From: Cloeon dipterum
Taxonomy: Eukaryota; Arthropoda; Insecta; Ephemeroptera; Baetidae
Assembly (NCBI RefSeq): GCF_949628265.1
Contig: NC_088786.1
Span: 2,604,001-2,668,000, forward strand
Length of the DNA stretch: 64,000 nt
Direction of reading: 5' to 3'
The translations under genes were made by a program, and so were the position numbers. Below, piece after piece: positions 29,636-42,149 of the stretch. The stretch's first letter is position 1. Each line of letters opens with the position of its first letter. The notes below the pieces were generated by a model. That model was not told the DNA's origin, made no database searches, and worked only from the letters and a program-made list of their open reading frames with translations.

Positions 29636-30300
29636 ATCTGTTCCTGAGGGTTGAATCGGGTTAAAGACCGTCTTTGACGAAGTTTCTGAGCGCACCAATC
29701 GATTCTTGAGTGTCGAATTAGGTACAGTAGATAATTTTCCGACCAAAAAGAGCAGCGCGACGAGCGAACTTTTTTTCCCGCCAAAACAATATGAATGCGA
29801 GAAGTGCGCATGCGTCAAAGCTGGCTGGATCTGACAAAGCAGTCATTCATACAGGTGGTCTCTCTGCAAGTGCGCAAACCAGCTCTCACGCATGCGCAGT
29901 TCTGGCATTCATTTTGTTTTGGCGGGAAAAGTTCAACTACGTCGCGCTGGACTTTTTGGTCGGAAAAAATAATTCGACCATCAAAAATCGATTGATGTGC
30001 TCAGAAACTTCGTCAAATATGGTCTTTTAACAGTCAAATTATTTGACACGATACGTCGTGAAAAAATCGGCGGAAACGTAAAAACCATTACTCTGAAACT
30101 AGCAACAAGTTCCGACCGGTTCTCTGATTGGCTTTTTGACGTATAGCTAAGATCGAGACAGCAGCGCTAAAGCGATAGGCAGCAGAAAGACAGTTATTAT
30201 TCAGTAAGCAGCCAGCCTTTTGTCGCTTCTGTTGGCTGTCACTGTGGCGCTGCTGTCTCGATGCCTTTGCCAAAAAGTTGAACCGAGTAAACCGCTCCCT
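29636..30300. mobile_element. Palindromic element family 1 copy C, interrupted by a TTAA element
   Basis: The left piece TTCCTGAGGGTTGAATCGGG stops at 29660 and the match resumes after 30030 with GACACGATACGTCGTGAAAA. The core pair follows: TCGAGACAGCAGCGC (from 30154) and CACTGTGGCGCTGCTGTCTC (30239-30258). The right terminal repeat is lost. Confidence 0.65.
29661..30030. mobile_element. 370-bp TTAA-flanked palindromic element inserted in copy C
   Basis: Starts TTAAAGACCGTCTTTGACGA and ends TATGGTCTTTTAA. The inner arms CTTTTTTTCCCGCCAAAACA and TTGTTTTGGCGGGAAAAG are inverted, and CGCATGCG-type words near the centre recur on both arms. It is a non-autonomous relative of the 90-bp element at 5563-5652. 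Confidence 0.75.
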
Positions 30301-33300
30301 TCTGTGCTTTCAAGAAGCAAAGTGTACACATGCAGCGATGAGATTAAAGTGAATTTCGTAGCATGCTCATGAAACTTGTCGGGCTAGCTTCTCGTGCAAA
30401 ATTCTGGCTCTAGCTTGCAACTGCGGAGTCAGAAAGAGAGCTTTAATAATTCTTTTCTCTGCGCGTGTATGTTTACGTACTTCGCAGCAACAAACTGTTG
30501 CCTCTTATATAATATGTAACCAAAACGTGCAGCACAAGTTAATCACTCCTACTTTCTTCAGACGTAGTTGTTGCAAAAAATAATCACGCATTAAATTTCT
30601 CTCGTATAGTACATAGCAAAATACGCGCTGGCCTTGATTACAAGTGGTTAATCCGTTTTAAGCGGCCCAGAATAATTTTCTGCGCCCAACAAGCTCGCGC
30701 TAATTTTTAATTAGAACGAGTGCTCCAGCGCAGTGCAGATTTAGCATAACTTTCACGCTGTTTTGTTTACTCGCTAAAAAGTAATTTTTGACCCGTTTTA
30801 GCCCAAGAACTCTAAACTGTCTTTCCACCATATTAGATTATTTAAATAATTATTAAAGCTCTTGATCAAATTTACAAAATCAAAATTAACAAATGAATAA
30901 ATTAATGTCCAGGAAAGGTACATAGTTTTGGCAGGTGTCTGAGGATATTGATGATTTTTTTTACTAATGAACCAAACCCCCGAACTTCACCAATTTTTTA
31001 TTTTTGGATATTTTGATTGTTCTTTTAATTGGTTCAAATTGGTATGAATAATAATAATGTATCGTTTAAATTTCTCTCGGCTCCATTGAATTCAATTGCC
31101 ACGCACATAGAGTCTAAAATATATATTCGCACAAAGTTATTTCATTTGTGCCATTCGATTATTTGCACGCTTATTGCGGCCGCCGTTATTTCCATGACGC
31201 AGAGGCGGAGATGGGTGTGTAATTGAAAAAGTGGGAGAGCACAGACCATTCGGATCAGGAGTTATTGCTCCAGCAGTATAAATTCCTCCGACACGTTCGC
31301 CTGCTATAAAGTGCAGTGCAAATCATTTGTGAATTTTATGCCGATAGAAATTCACGCTGTCGGTACTTTCGGGCGGGCTTTTTAGCAGTCACGTGCACGT
31401 GCCGCGCGCAAGTGATTATTGAATTATACGCGACGAATTTCTCCTTGAAACGCGTTGATGAAAAGGCACATGCTTTTTTGCCCTCAATAGGAACAATCGT
31501 GCTCCCCTTTTTGCCGCGAGGCCAAACTACTGCCAATTTGCATACATCGGGCTTTTGTTGCTGTTGCTCGGGTTTTTGAATAATTCCTCGAGCAAACTTC
31601 TCCTTCTCGAGAGAATTTCATAATGTTGGCTCATTTGCAGTCTATTGTGGTTGTTTGTAATTCGAAAGGTAAGTAAGGCTTCTCTCTCATGGGCACGCCC
31701 TTCATTTGTATTTAAAAACTGGACGTTTTAACGCTGCAATTGGCACACGCGCTATTTACCTCTGCACTTAAATGGAAGCGTGTTGTAGCCATAATTTGAA
31801 AGGATAAATGGGAAATAATTATTACATCTTACGATGGAAGTGCGCACGCGGCACTTCAGACAAAAAGCTCGGCCAGCTTTTGATGCGCTGCATGCTCAAT
31901 TCTAGCTGCTGCTGCGAAAATCCCTGCTTCCAACCAGTGTTCTGGGAAGTTAGATGTTATGACACCGTTTCTATGAAAGAGGAAAGAAGATAACAGTTGC
32001 GCGTCAGCCAAAAGGAATGAGAACGAATGAAAATATAATCGCGCAGCTACAGTCAGAATTTTAGATGGAGAAGAAACACAGACGCAACCGTAATAATCGT
32101 ATTAGAAAAGACATTTCAGTCCTTCACAAAAAGTGTCACACTTATTTTCACGTTGCGTCTGCAACACATTTTATTTTGAGAAAGGCGGGAGATCCTCTGC
32201 TTTTAACCGCTAGGTAAAACTGTAAGTACCTCCATGACATCTGCTTAACATTCGAAATAACAGACAGAAGAAGCATAAATTACATTTTAACTCATCATCA
32301 GCTTAAATTACATCACTTTTCAACAGCAATACTTTTAAAAGAGAATTTTTAGGTGAGGAAATGAAACTTCCCTCTGATTAAGTAGAAAATAAATTTATAA
32401 CTGCTAATATTTTGCTGAAAAACGGTAATCTTTGGGCTGGTCTAGGAACTTTCATTCTAGAGGTGAGAAAGAGGGATTATTGAATATTTTTTTTAATTTA
32501 TGTCATTTTTAATTGTTTACGCGCTCGAATTGTCGTGTTTGTTGCTTTTAATTAACCTGTGAAATTGCATTTTTCCATTTTTGATGGGGTTGAAAAGAGT
32601 TTGGACTGATTCTGAACATCTAGGGAAAGCCATGACGACTCGAACGGTGTGCAGTTTTTGTAAATCTGATCCTTAGAAGCCGAGATTTGGTGAAAAACAT
32701 CATTTTCGATCCGGAATCTCGGCGCAAATACAAAAACTGCATAGCGTTCGATTGATAATAACTTTCTGCTGCTTTCAGTATCAAATTCCAATTATATGTG
32801 TTCAATTTCAATCTCTTATTTAAATAGATAAATAACGGTCAACTGTTAACGAACACGTAAATTATAAAGAAGAGAAAACTCGGAATTCCCCTTAGATAAT
32901 AACTAAAAACTTTTCTCAGAGCTCTGAATTATTGCCTAAATATGGGCCATATTTTTTTCCATTTTCGATATCAATATCCTCCGTATATTTGGGGGACGAG
33001 CAAAGTTGTGAGAGATCGAATTTCGTATATTGGCCAACTTTCCTTGAATATAAGAATCAAACAAACGACGAAGTTGAATTGTCTGTCTGGCCCGCTGCCA
33101 GAAAATTTCCAGGTGGCCAATCTGCGTAACGTCGTTTGTAGTACAAGCGCAGAATTAAAAGTCGTTCCAGCACACACAAAGGCAACGGTAAATAAAAGGT
33201 AGAAAAAGGAAAAGGATGCGGCATTTTAGGTGCGCTCGAGTGGAATTTTTATATCTACTGCAGCGTGGCTAGTGCCCCCAATTGACCGCGTAATTAGCAA

Positions 33301-36300
33301 ACAGTGGTGGGGCGAGTGAGGGCAATTTAGCTTTTCTCCCTCTGCCGCCAACCCCTGCCCTGCAGAGCCTCGTTTGCCCATTTAAACGAATGGCAATTTT
33401 CGCAATTTTAATAAATTCTTGGATAAGCCAGCTCGCATTAGAATTAACACACTTTCCTCTGCCCGTCTCTGTCTCTGACACAGCTGTGTGCGTAAGTGGT
33501 TAAAAGCAAATGGAGGTTGTTGCTGCTCACTTTTTGGTGCGAAAACGCGTTACTCGCTAACAGCTCTTTCACGGGCAGCGCAAATGGAAATTAGTTCTGG
33601 CAGCTGTTGACTTGAACATCGAAAGGTCCGACCGTGGAGTGCGTACGTGTTGACTTTTACTATGAATTTTCATTACTAAAATTCAACTGCTCAATGAATA
33701 TTCTGATTGATAATATTTTATTGGTTTGATTCACAAAATTTTTTAGAGTCAACAAGTGAAAAAGCTATTGATTTATTAAACGCCAACGTGGAAAAAATTA
33801 CAACTTTTTATAGGCGGCGGCCTTGGTAAGAGTCATTTAGGTTTCTTCTCACGGTCTAATAGGCGATACATGCTAGATAATATCGAATTACTATAATGTA
33901 CATTTACATTCATCAGCCGCTAGATGAAAACATTGGTTGGAAAGCTATAGTAACGATATTTATTGTGTTCTACATATCAAAAATACAAACTTAATTAACG
34001 TTGGCCATTAGTTTGGCTTCTTCTCGAGTGAATTAATTAAACCAAAACGAAAGCCGAGTTCTGCTTTAATAAAAAACAACGAGAGGCAGAATTTCCGGCG
34101 CAATAACGACTCATTGTTTTTAATGTGAAGAATTTATATGTGGCGCCACGCTGAGCTACAGGAGAGCTGTTCCATTAGTATTCCAGCCGGTTCACTGCCC
34201 TTTTCCAGACCGCTGTTGAACCACGCAGTTTTATAGATGGGCAAGAAACCAGAAACCTCTGCTGTTTGCAGTGAAAACACAGTATTTTTCAGTTATTTCT
34301 CGAGCCGGAAGCTGGATTGCGGTTTCTGCTGCGGATTTTCTCATCAATTAATTACTTTGTTCTGGCAAACTTTTCAAAAAGGAAAGTGATGAAGAAACGT
34401 GCTTTCAATGTAAAGATGAAATCGATAAAAAGCTGGTCGGTAAAAACAATCTTCACCTATCCTATTAGCTTTAACTTTCTCATTTACATACTTTGTGTCC
34501 CGTGTCCCAGTTAGAATCTCGGCTTTTTGCGAGAGACAGTGCCTGCTGCAAAAATGACAGAGCACTTTATTTGCTCATTTGTGGAATCAAGTGTGCTGAG
34601 AAAGAAAGAAATTTTGCAGCTTATGTCCCTTTTACACTAATGAAGCTGCATTTTATAGCAAAATTAAAAAAATGAGACACTTATTTTAAAAGAAAAACTT
34701 TCTATTGTAAGCTTAATTTATCAGGGTGGCTTTCACCAAAATTTGGGATTTGTAAAATTGTATTTATTTACCACTGGCAGAGAGAAAAAAAGAGCAGAAC
34801 TTTCCGCAGTATTTTTTAATTAACTCTGTAATAACTATGTATAATGAATAATGCACTGCACGACAAAAGCATTCGCGCATAATGCTGCTGACAAAAGGAA
34901 AAGTTTCCAATAACGGCGCCGCCTGTTCTCCACCTCCCTTCATTGAAAATCCCCATCCAGCTTGCACATCACCGACTTAGAGACTAATTTTCCGATCTCG
35001 CTGCGCACAAACCGTCCCTCTGTTAATTACCACAGTGCAAAGCACTAATGGATTTACTGCACTCCTCGTCCCTGCGGCCGCCTCACGATCAGGTGGAAAC
35101 AGCGGAAGGCTCTCCAGCACCTTGCGCCCTCATTATTGCATTACAGTCCAATAACGGAATGCCCAAAGGAGCCGCTTGGATGCCATTGATGCGTACATTT
35201 GAACGCACAGTTGCTCACCTAGAGATAAGCGGAGTCCAAAGCTTCTGCTACCAAGTGATTTTTTAGTGTCTTAATTACTAACAGTCGCAAAAGTCAAAAG
35301 TCGATTTTAACTAACTTAAATGAGTAAGAAATTCTTTGCTTGGAAAATCCTCGACGCTGATTGGCTGACGCGACGCGCATGTCAGAAGTTTACATTCCTA
35401 ACATGCGTCATCCAAAGAATAGCAAAGAATATCAACTGCTTTCTTCGATTTGCGTATTTTAATTCGCAATTGAACCGGTTTGAATGTGTTTCTACGATTT
35501 TAAGTCGATAAACCGAGCTGCAAAAAAGTAGACACCGCAAATAGTAAGTAACATATGAATGAAGTGTGATTTCCGAGAGGGTGATTTCGTCTTATGCTTA
35601 TTGGAGACTCCACTGATCTCTCTTTAAGGTCTCTCTAGGCTGATCGAATGAGTGGCAAGATATCCTCGGGCGAAACGCCGCAACGTCATTGAATGAGTGA
35701 CGAGACACGCGGCTTACGGCTGAATCCCTCCTGTCGTCGACCGGCTCAGGTTGTGGCTGCGTGTTGACGCGCACTTTTCATAATAACCGAATCTATTTAC
35801 ACCTCGGCTAGCCGCCGGGCCAGATAAAGAGTAAAACCGAATGGAGGCAGATGAAAAATGAACCAGCACCATCAATCTCATTTCCTGCTCTTTCCCGAGG
35901 GTGAAGCATATACATCAACGGCTTAGCAGCGGTCAAGCCTTCCGCGTCCTGCTTCCATTCGAGAAGAAACCACAGGCAGATGAATGATTATGATAATGCA
36001 CATCATTCATATTTATGAGTATTATAATTGAACGAACGACCACTCAGCTCGTGAAGATCAGCCTGCAGATCGGGGAATAGGCATTTTGCTCCACACACTT
36101 GTCATGCGGGTTGCATAATAGCCAACCACGGGCGACCGCATCGGACCTTGTCAGCTCTTTTATTATCTCTACGTTGAATGGCCTTTTGTTTTACCAGATA
36201 GGTATGGTGTTAACCGATCGTAATACGACCTAAAGTTATTATTCTCCGATAAAAGATCGTCTTTAAAAAAAAAAACAAAAGCGCATAATTATACTTTGAG

Positions 36301-36804
36301 CCATTGTAATGGAGGCAATTTTTCAATATTTTAATACTAATTCGTCATTTTTGTGCAGAACAAAACCATTTGGGGAGCAAAATATTGTTAAATGCAGGAA
36401 ACCCCAAGAATATTGGATTTAAATGCAGATAAATAATTTTATTTCATTTTTTTTCTCAAAATTCCAGTGGTGTGTATTTTTTACAGACGATAAGGTACGA
36501 TATTTAACAAAAATTTCCAATAGAATGGTAGAGATTATGTCTCTTTTATTCTGGGGTAAAAATGACTAGATGAAAACTTAGCGTGCTACTACTAAATTAC
36601 CGCTTGACCAAGATGCAACCCATTTGCATGACTCGACTATCTTTTGATTTGCCGAGACGTTTCAGCGACATATTCGCTTTGTACATGTTGTGCCTTTTTT
36701 GTGTTATTGTTGATATCAGTGAAATAAATAAATTGTAGAAATGCCTTGACATTGAGTACTTTGATTTCGCCGCGCGCATGCACGAGAGTCTCAAGATGCC
36801 TGGC
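30301..36804. other. Gene-free stretch
   Basis: No coding exon could be supported. Recognisable content is a family-6 fragment in inverted orientation (~32570-32760, with GACTCGAACGGTGTGCAGTT) and a partial family-3 arm at ~35340-35390. The rest is AT-rich unique sequence. Confidence 0.5.
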
Positions 36805-37130
36805 AGGAAAGTCGAGCGCGATGTGCGTAGCACAAAAGTATATAAATTTTTTCCCGCCACAACAATTATACCTATATGCGAGAACTGCGTATGTGTCAGC
36901 GCTGGTTTGAGCCCTTGCAGAGAGACTGCCTGTACGAATGACTTCTTTGTCAGAGGATGGCAGAACTGACGCATGCGCGCTTCTCGCATATCTGTTCATA
37001 TTGTTTTAGCGGGAAAAAAGTTCGCAAGTCGCGCTGGACTTTTTGGTCGGAAAAAATAACCACTTTACCTAATTCGACTCTCAAGAATCGATTGGGGTGC
37101 TCAGAAACTTTGTCAAAGACGGTCTTTAAA
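36805..37130. mobile_element. TTAA-family palindromic element, left end missing
   Basis: Keeps the right end (GTGCTCAGAAACTTTGTCAA, then AGACGGTCTTTAA) and both GGCGGGAA/TTCCCGCC inner arms, but the left TTAAAGACC end is absent. Confidence 0.68.
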
Positions 37131-37621
37131 TTAATGAAGCTGCTTTTGCCAAAAATGGACTTAAGGTGCGAAGATTAATAACAATAAACAAACAAAGTCA
37201 AATGGAAATGATAGTGTTTTAATATATCAACAAACATTCACCCACTTCAGCATTCATCCAGTGATATAATATAACAGTATTATGCTGTTAGAGAGCTATA
37301 AAATATACAGGTTAAATGTAGAATTACTATCTAATACACATCTCTTAAGTAGTTTATGCGTAATCCCAGTCCACATAAAACTCGCTACGACTTGAACAGG
37401 TTTCTTAACTGTGCAGCATTTTTTCCAGCATGCGAAAAATAATAAGAGTGGCCAAAAGGAATGAATGCGAATCAACTGGAAATTTGCGGCTGCTCCAAAG
37501 CGTGAACAACAGAATCAACGGCCAAATAGTTTTCGCCCGGTGCTGAGATCAACAACGGGCAAGTCTCTCTTTGTCACATGTCTTCACTTTCGATGCCAAT
37601 GACGACTGAGCTCTGTGATGG
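37131..37621. other. Spacer and 3' flank of AP-3 sigma
   Basis: Holds the 3' UTR of the minus-strand AP-3 sigma gene; no clear AATAAA was found on that strand. Nothing else recognised. Confidence 0.5.
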
Positions 37622-39027
37622 TCAGAACTTGAGGTCCTTGATCGCCTGCGGCAGGTCTGGCAGCTTGATGTCCTTGATCTGCTGCGACAGGTTCATGTTT
37701 TTCACGGCCGAGACTGCCCTGGCTGGCGCCGCAGTGATTCCGGCCTGCAAAAAGGCAATAATTAGCAGTTGGTTTTTTATCCAATGGTTTGGAAACTAAA
37801 GAAATCAATGAGTGAGTTCTTTAAGAGCATGCGACAAGTACATACCAATTAAAATCAAATGTTTGTTAGTTGAAAGTAAAAAAAAATGATGAAATCCGAC
37901 TGTGTGACCTCCCAAAATATTTTTTACCAACTTCTCGAATTTCATTTACAGACAGATCTTGTTAAACAAGTAATTCTTCCTATCCTATCCCACCCAAATC
38001 CATTTTACTCTATTCTGTACAATCAGTGCAAGAGAATTTCCTAAAAAGGCGTGAAAACTTGTGCAAGAGTGGATTGCTTTTAAAAAAGTATGATTTGAAC
38101 TTTTGTTTGGTTTGACACTCCATTTACAAAGCTCTAATCTAAACACTCAAAATCCAGACTGAAGCAAAGCTTTCAGTGGCCGAACCTGTTTATTCAAGTG
38201 AAGAAGAAGATATTAGACCCTAGTCTGTGCGGGGTGGGGGTGGAGGGATTGGAAGGAGCTCGAAACGACATCAGCCTATTACGCTGCAAGCCCAACACCA
38301 TATATTAACTACATTCTCAGCCGGAATTGAGTTCCCCCAATGATGTGTTAAAAACGGCAGAGAGAGAAAAACTCACCTCTAATTTTTCTAATTTGTTCTG
38401 TTCCTCGATTCTGGTCAGAATTTCAGACATGTTTGTTTCCAACACCATTCCTCCCATGACCAGCTCATTCAAAATGTAGTGAACCTTAAAGAAAGTTTGG
38501 TAAAAAGCCGCATCATTTATTTTAAATTCTTGATGATACATACCTTGTCAACATGGAAAATAAGGTCCAACTCGCAGACATTTTCAAAGCATTTGTCGAG
38601 CGTTTCGACAAAAACTTGAATCAGATCCAAAATGCCAAGCTCAGACTCTGACGAATCGACACAAAAGACAAAGTAAAGGGTTGCGTAGTGCCGGTAGATG
38701 AGTTTGTAATCAGATCCTCCGATCAAGCTGGAATTTGAGATCAGCAATCAGCACAATAATGCAACAATTTTTTTTATCATATTATATGTATTATGTACCT
38801 TCCTCCTTCTAAGAAATTGCAGACATTGTCGTCCCTTTTGGACACCAACTGGAATGTTTCTTTGATGATCTGTTGTTGCATATCCTCATTCTGAAACGTT
38901 AATTTCAATAACAATCTCTGTTTCTTGCATGCCAATCCTTGCGCGTTGCGCGACTCACAAAATATTGGTAGAATTTTGATAATCTCGGCTTTCCATGGTT
39001 GTTGAAAACTAATATGGCTTTTATCAT
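37622..39027 (-). CDS. AP3S (Drosophila or): AP-3 complex subunit sigma
   Basis: Five coding exons join in phase: 39027-38959, 38890-38799, 38727-38544, 38484-38377 and 37744-37622, giving 191 residues from ATG to TGA, the usual length. The protein opens MIKAILVFNNHGKPRLSKFY and contains YRHYATLYFVFCVDSSESEL and ELDLIFHVDKVHYILNELVM, almost unchanged from animal AP-3 sigma; AP-1 and AP-2 sigma differ there. The tail AVSAVKNMNL and LPQAIKDLKF is the AP-3-specific C-terminal extension. The small chain stabilises the AP-3 core, which sorts membrane cargo from endosomes to lysosomes and lysosome-related organelles. It is divergent from V-ATPase subunit C. Confidence 0.97.
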
Positions 39028-39466
39028 TATAAACTTCGAAATGAAAACGAAAAATCAGTCAGAATTGGACGGGATTCTCAACTAAAAAAGGAAAATTACG
39101 ACTGGAAGATGTTGTTTGTGGATCTGAAGTATGTCCACTCCTCGCCACGCCCCCTTTTTTCCAGCTGGTGGATAATCAATGCGAGTTTCCCGAAACAGCC
39201 GCCAGAGCCATCACGTGAGACGTGAGGACATTAATGGTGGCATAAAGACAGACGGTTCTGCTGCTTTTTTGGTAAATATTTTCGAATTTCTCTCTCAAAT
39301 TTGTGCGGCTCTGTTCGTGATTGAACAGTCGTATTCACCACCTTTTGCCTGAAGCATCGGTAAAGATATCAATTTAGAGTTACCTTATAATTGCGTTTAA
39401 AGCTAATTCACTGCTGCGCCAGCTGATTTTGGCATAACATATTGTAGCGTTTTTCCAGGCCCAGGT
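39028..39466. promoter_or_regulatory. Divergent promoter of AP-3 sigma and V-ATPase C
   Basis: 439 bp separate the two start codons. No obvious TATA box on either strand. The palindrome TCACGTGA lies at 39211-39218, and a near-E-box ACGTGAGG follows at once. A 5'-UTR acceptor of the V-ATPase gene (TTTTTCCAG) ends at 39458, so its first exon is non-coding and lies inside this interval. Confidence 0.75.
39211..39218. promoter_or_regulatory. TCACGTGA M-box / CLEAR-type site
   Basis: Perfect 8-bp palindrome TCACGTGA. Drosophila Mitf and mammalian MiT/TFE factors bind this core at V-ATPase and lysosomal genes. Its place between two endolysosomal genes supports function; binding itself is inferred. 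Confidence 0.6.
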
Positions 39467-40994
39467 ATGAGTGAATATTGGCTAATTTCTGCCCCCGGCG
39501 ACAAAACCTGCCAGCAGACCTGGGAGACGCTGAACAATGTGACCAGCAAGCAAAATAACCTTTCGGTCAACTACAAATTCCATATTCCTGATCTGAAGGT
39601 GCGCCCTAATTCTCAATTTTTGGTTTGTTCTCTGTATTTTAAAAGTGTAATACATATTATTTCAGGTCGGCACCCTAGATCAGCTCGTTGGTCTGTCGGA
39701 CGACCTGGGCAAATTGGACAGCTTTGTCGACTCTGTAACCAAAAAGGTCGCCTCGTACTTGGGGGAGGTACTCGAGGACCAAAGGGACAAGCTCAATGAG
39801 AACCTCCTGGCCAACAACAGTAATTAGAGTTTTAATATATAAACATATTATTTCACTTGAGTCGATAATATATTAAAAATATTTCAATAGGTGATTTGGC
39901 TGGCTACATCACTCGATTCCAGTGGGATTTGGCTAAATATCCCATCAAGCAGTCGTTGCGAAATATCGCTGACATCATCAGCAAGCAGGTGGGCCAGATT
40001 GACGCTGACTTGAAGAGCAAGTCGACTGCTTACAACAATCTGAAAGGCAGTCTCCAAAATTTGGAGAAGAAGCAAACGTGAGGAAAAAATGTTTTTCATT
40101 TTTTGTATCATTAATAAAATATTTTTGGTTCCAGTGGCAGCTTACTGACGCGCAACTTGGCAGACTTAGTGAAGAAGGATGACTTTATCCTTGACTCTGA
40201 ATACCTCACAACGGTTCTGGTCGTTGTGCCCAGGTAATTTGTTCAGTAATTGAGGGTGAATCAAATTGAACTCGTGTGTTTCCTCGGCAGGGCTGGTTAC
40301 AACGACTGGAATGCCAACTACGAGAAGCTGACCGACATGATTGTGCCCCGTTCAAGCCGAAAGATCACTGAAGATGCTGAGTTTGGTCTGTTCAACGTGA
40401 CCCTCTTCAAAAAGGTGGCGGAGGAGTTCAAGATTCACGCCAGGGAGAGGAAGTTTGTCGTCCGCGAGTTTGTTTACAATGAGGAAATCCTTGCTGCCGG
40501 CAAAAACGAGATGACCAAGTTGGTCACCGACAAGAAGAAGCAGTTTGTGAGTTTAAGCAGATGTTTTTTGATGTCTTTTTTACTAAGCAATGAATCCTAG
40601 GGTCCTTTGGTGCGCTGGCTCAAAGTCAACTTCAGCGAATGCTTCTGCGCTTGGATCCACGTCAAAGCGCTGAGAGTGTTTGTCGAGTCGGTTCTTCGGT
40701 ACGGATTGCCAGTCAATTTCCAGGCGATGCTCCTGCACCCGCATAAAAAGTCGACCAAGAGATTGCGGGACGTCCTCAACCAGCTGTACGGCCACCTCGA
40801 CAGTAGTGCCCTCCAAGGTTCCGGAAAGGTCCACGATGTAAGTGTTTAATTTAAAAATGAAATGACCGCACCGAAGCTAACACTTGAAATTTCAGACTGT
40901 TGACATTCCCGGGCTTGGATTTGGGCAGTCAGAGTATTTCCCTTACGTGTACTACAAAATCAACATAGACATGGTTGACCAGAAACCGATCTAA
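39467..40994 (+). CDS. Vha44: V-type proton ATPase subunit C
   Basis: Seven coding exons join in phase: 39467-39598, 39666-39819, 39891-40077, 40135-40233, 40291-40546, 40601-40837 and 40896-40994, giving 387 residues, the length of the short animal subunit C (ATP6V1C1 type). It begins [20 protein letters not shown] and ends [17 protein letters not shown]. Other family blocks are [34 protein letters not shown] and [20 protein letters not shown]. The peripheral-stalk subunit C links V1 to V0 and controls reversible assembly of the proton pump. The long alternative insert known from Drosophila Vha44 was not seen. All introns are 51-86 bp with GT-AG ends. Confidence 0.98.
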
Positions 40995-42149
40995 TTTGAA
41001 AGAAAAAAAATCAGTATTCCAATGGCGATGTTGTTGCAAGCATTCCACTTATTTGATTATTACCAATCCATTCAGATGTATTTTGTCGCATAGGAACCGA
41101 GCAATGGTTGTTGTATATACATTATATTTAAACACTGAACAATATTTTGATCAAAATTAATGGTCGATGAAATCAAGGGCGTAGTGTGCCATAGCTGTAG
41201 GAGAACATAATAACGAGCTAGAAACTTTATTGTCTTGTTCATTTGTAAAGAACTAACAATATACGTCTTGTAAAAATGTACATTTTAGTTTGAAAACGTG
41301 TATATTCCAGTTGCACAAATAATAACTCACTGCAATCCTAATGGTTTTTGGGAACCGTGTCATTCCTTTAAACAAAAAGTTATATTTTACTGTTATCACA
41401 TGAAAATGTCGGCGTGAATTTTTAAGAGTAAGAGAAAATGTTCATTATATAACGCGTTAGATGTTACTTGCGGTGCAGGAGCAGGAGAACATGGACCCCA
41501 ATGTTACTCATTCAAGAAATTTGTGATAATATGTTTATCATCCTCAAAATTTGATTTTTTGGTTACTTTAGTTAGGCACTTGTTAGAACTGGATTTGCAA
41601 TTACGCCAAATATATTTCCATTGGAATATTCCTTATATTTGTGCATATCTCAATACCATTTCTCTTGCGAAAGCATTAATAAACATCATGTTGAGCAATT
41701 TAAAATTATTCTTTCTTTGGTCAAACACCATTGAACAGATTGAACGCCTAGTAACTGTTTTTTAAGAAAAAATTGAATAATTGAGTTTGATTGGTTGATT
41801 TTAACCCTGGGAATATGTCGGGGTTCTCTCATGAAATTGGACAAGACCGTCAGAACAGTTAAGAAACCTAACCCTGGCTTCAGGGTAGCCCTCGAGCGAT
41901 CGATATATTCAAAGTCTATCCAACAGGATTATTTCGACATCTAAAAAATATGGTAGCGGTTCATCGTGTTTGAATTAAAACAGCACAAGTCCCAGAGTTA
42001 AATCCTTATTGTATTTGAATGGCACAATATTGCAAAAGCGCAGGAATGTGGTAACAATTTGATTTTGAGCTACAGTCATTGTTGCACATTATTTAGGAGT
42101 ATGAAAATAGATTTGTGCTATCCACCACCAAAATAGATAAATCCCGAAT
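40995..42149. other. Convergent intergenic region between V-ATPase C and SHMT
   Basis: 3' ends of both genes. Bases 41795-41925 are a fragment of palindromic family 5 (CGTCAGAACAGTTAAGAAAC, GGCTTCAGGGTAGCCCTCGA). The rest is AT-rich with no supported gene. Confidence 0.6.

Noticed and set aside
31386-31400. TCACGTGCACGTG E-box pair
   Set aside because: No gene nearby and not the symmetric TCACGTGA form.
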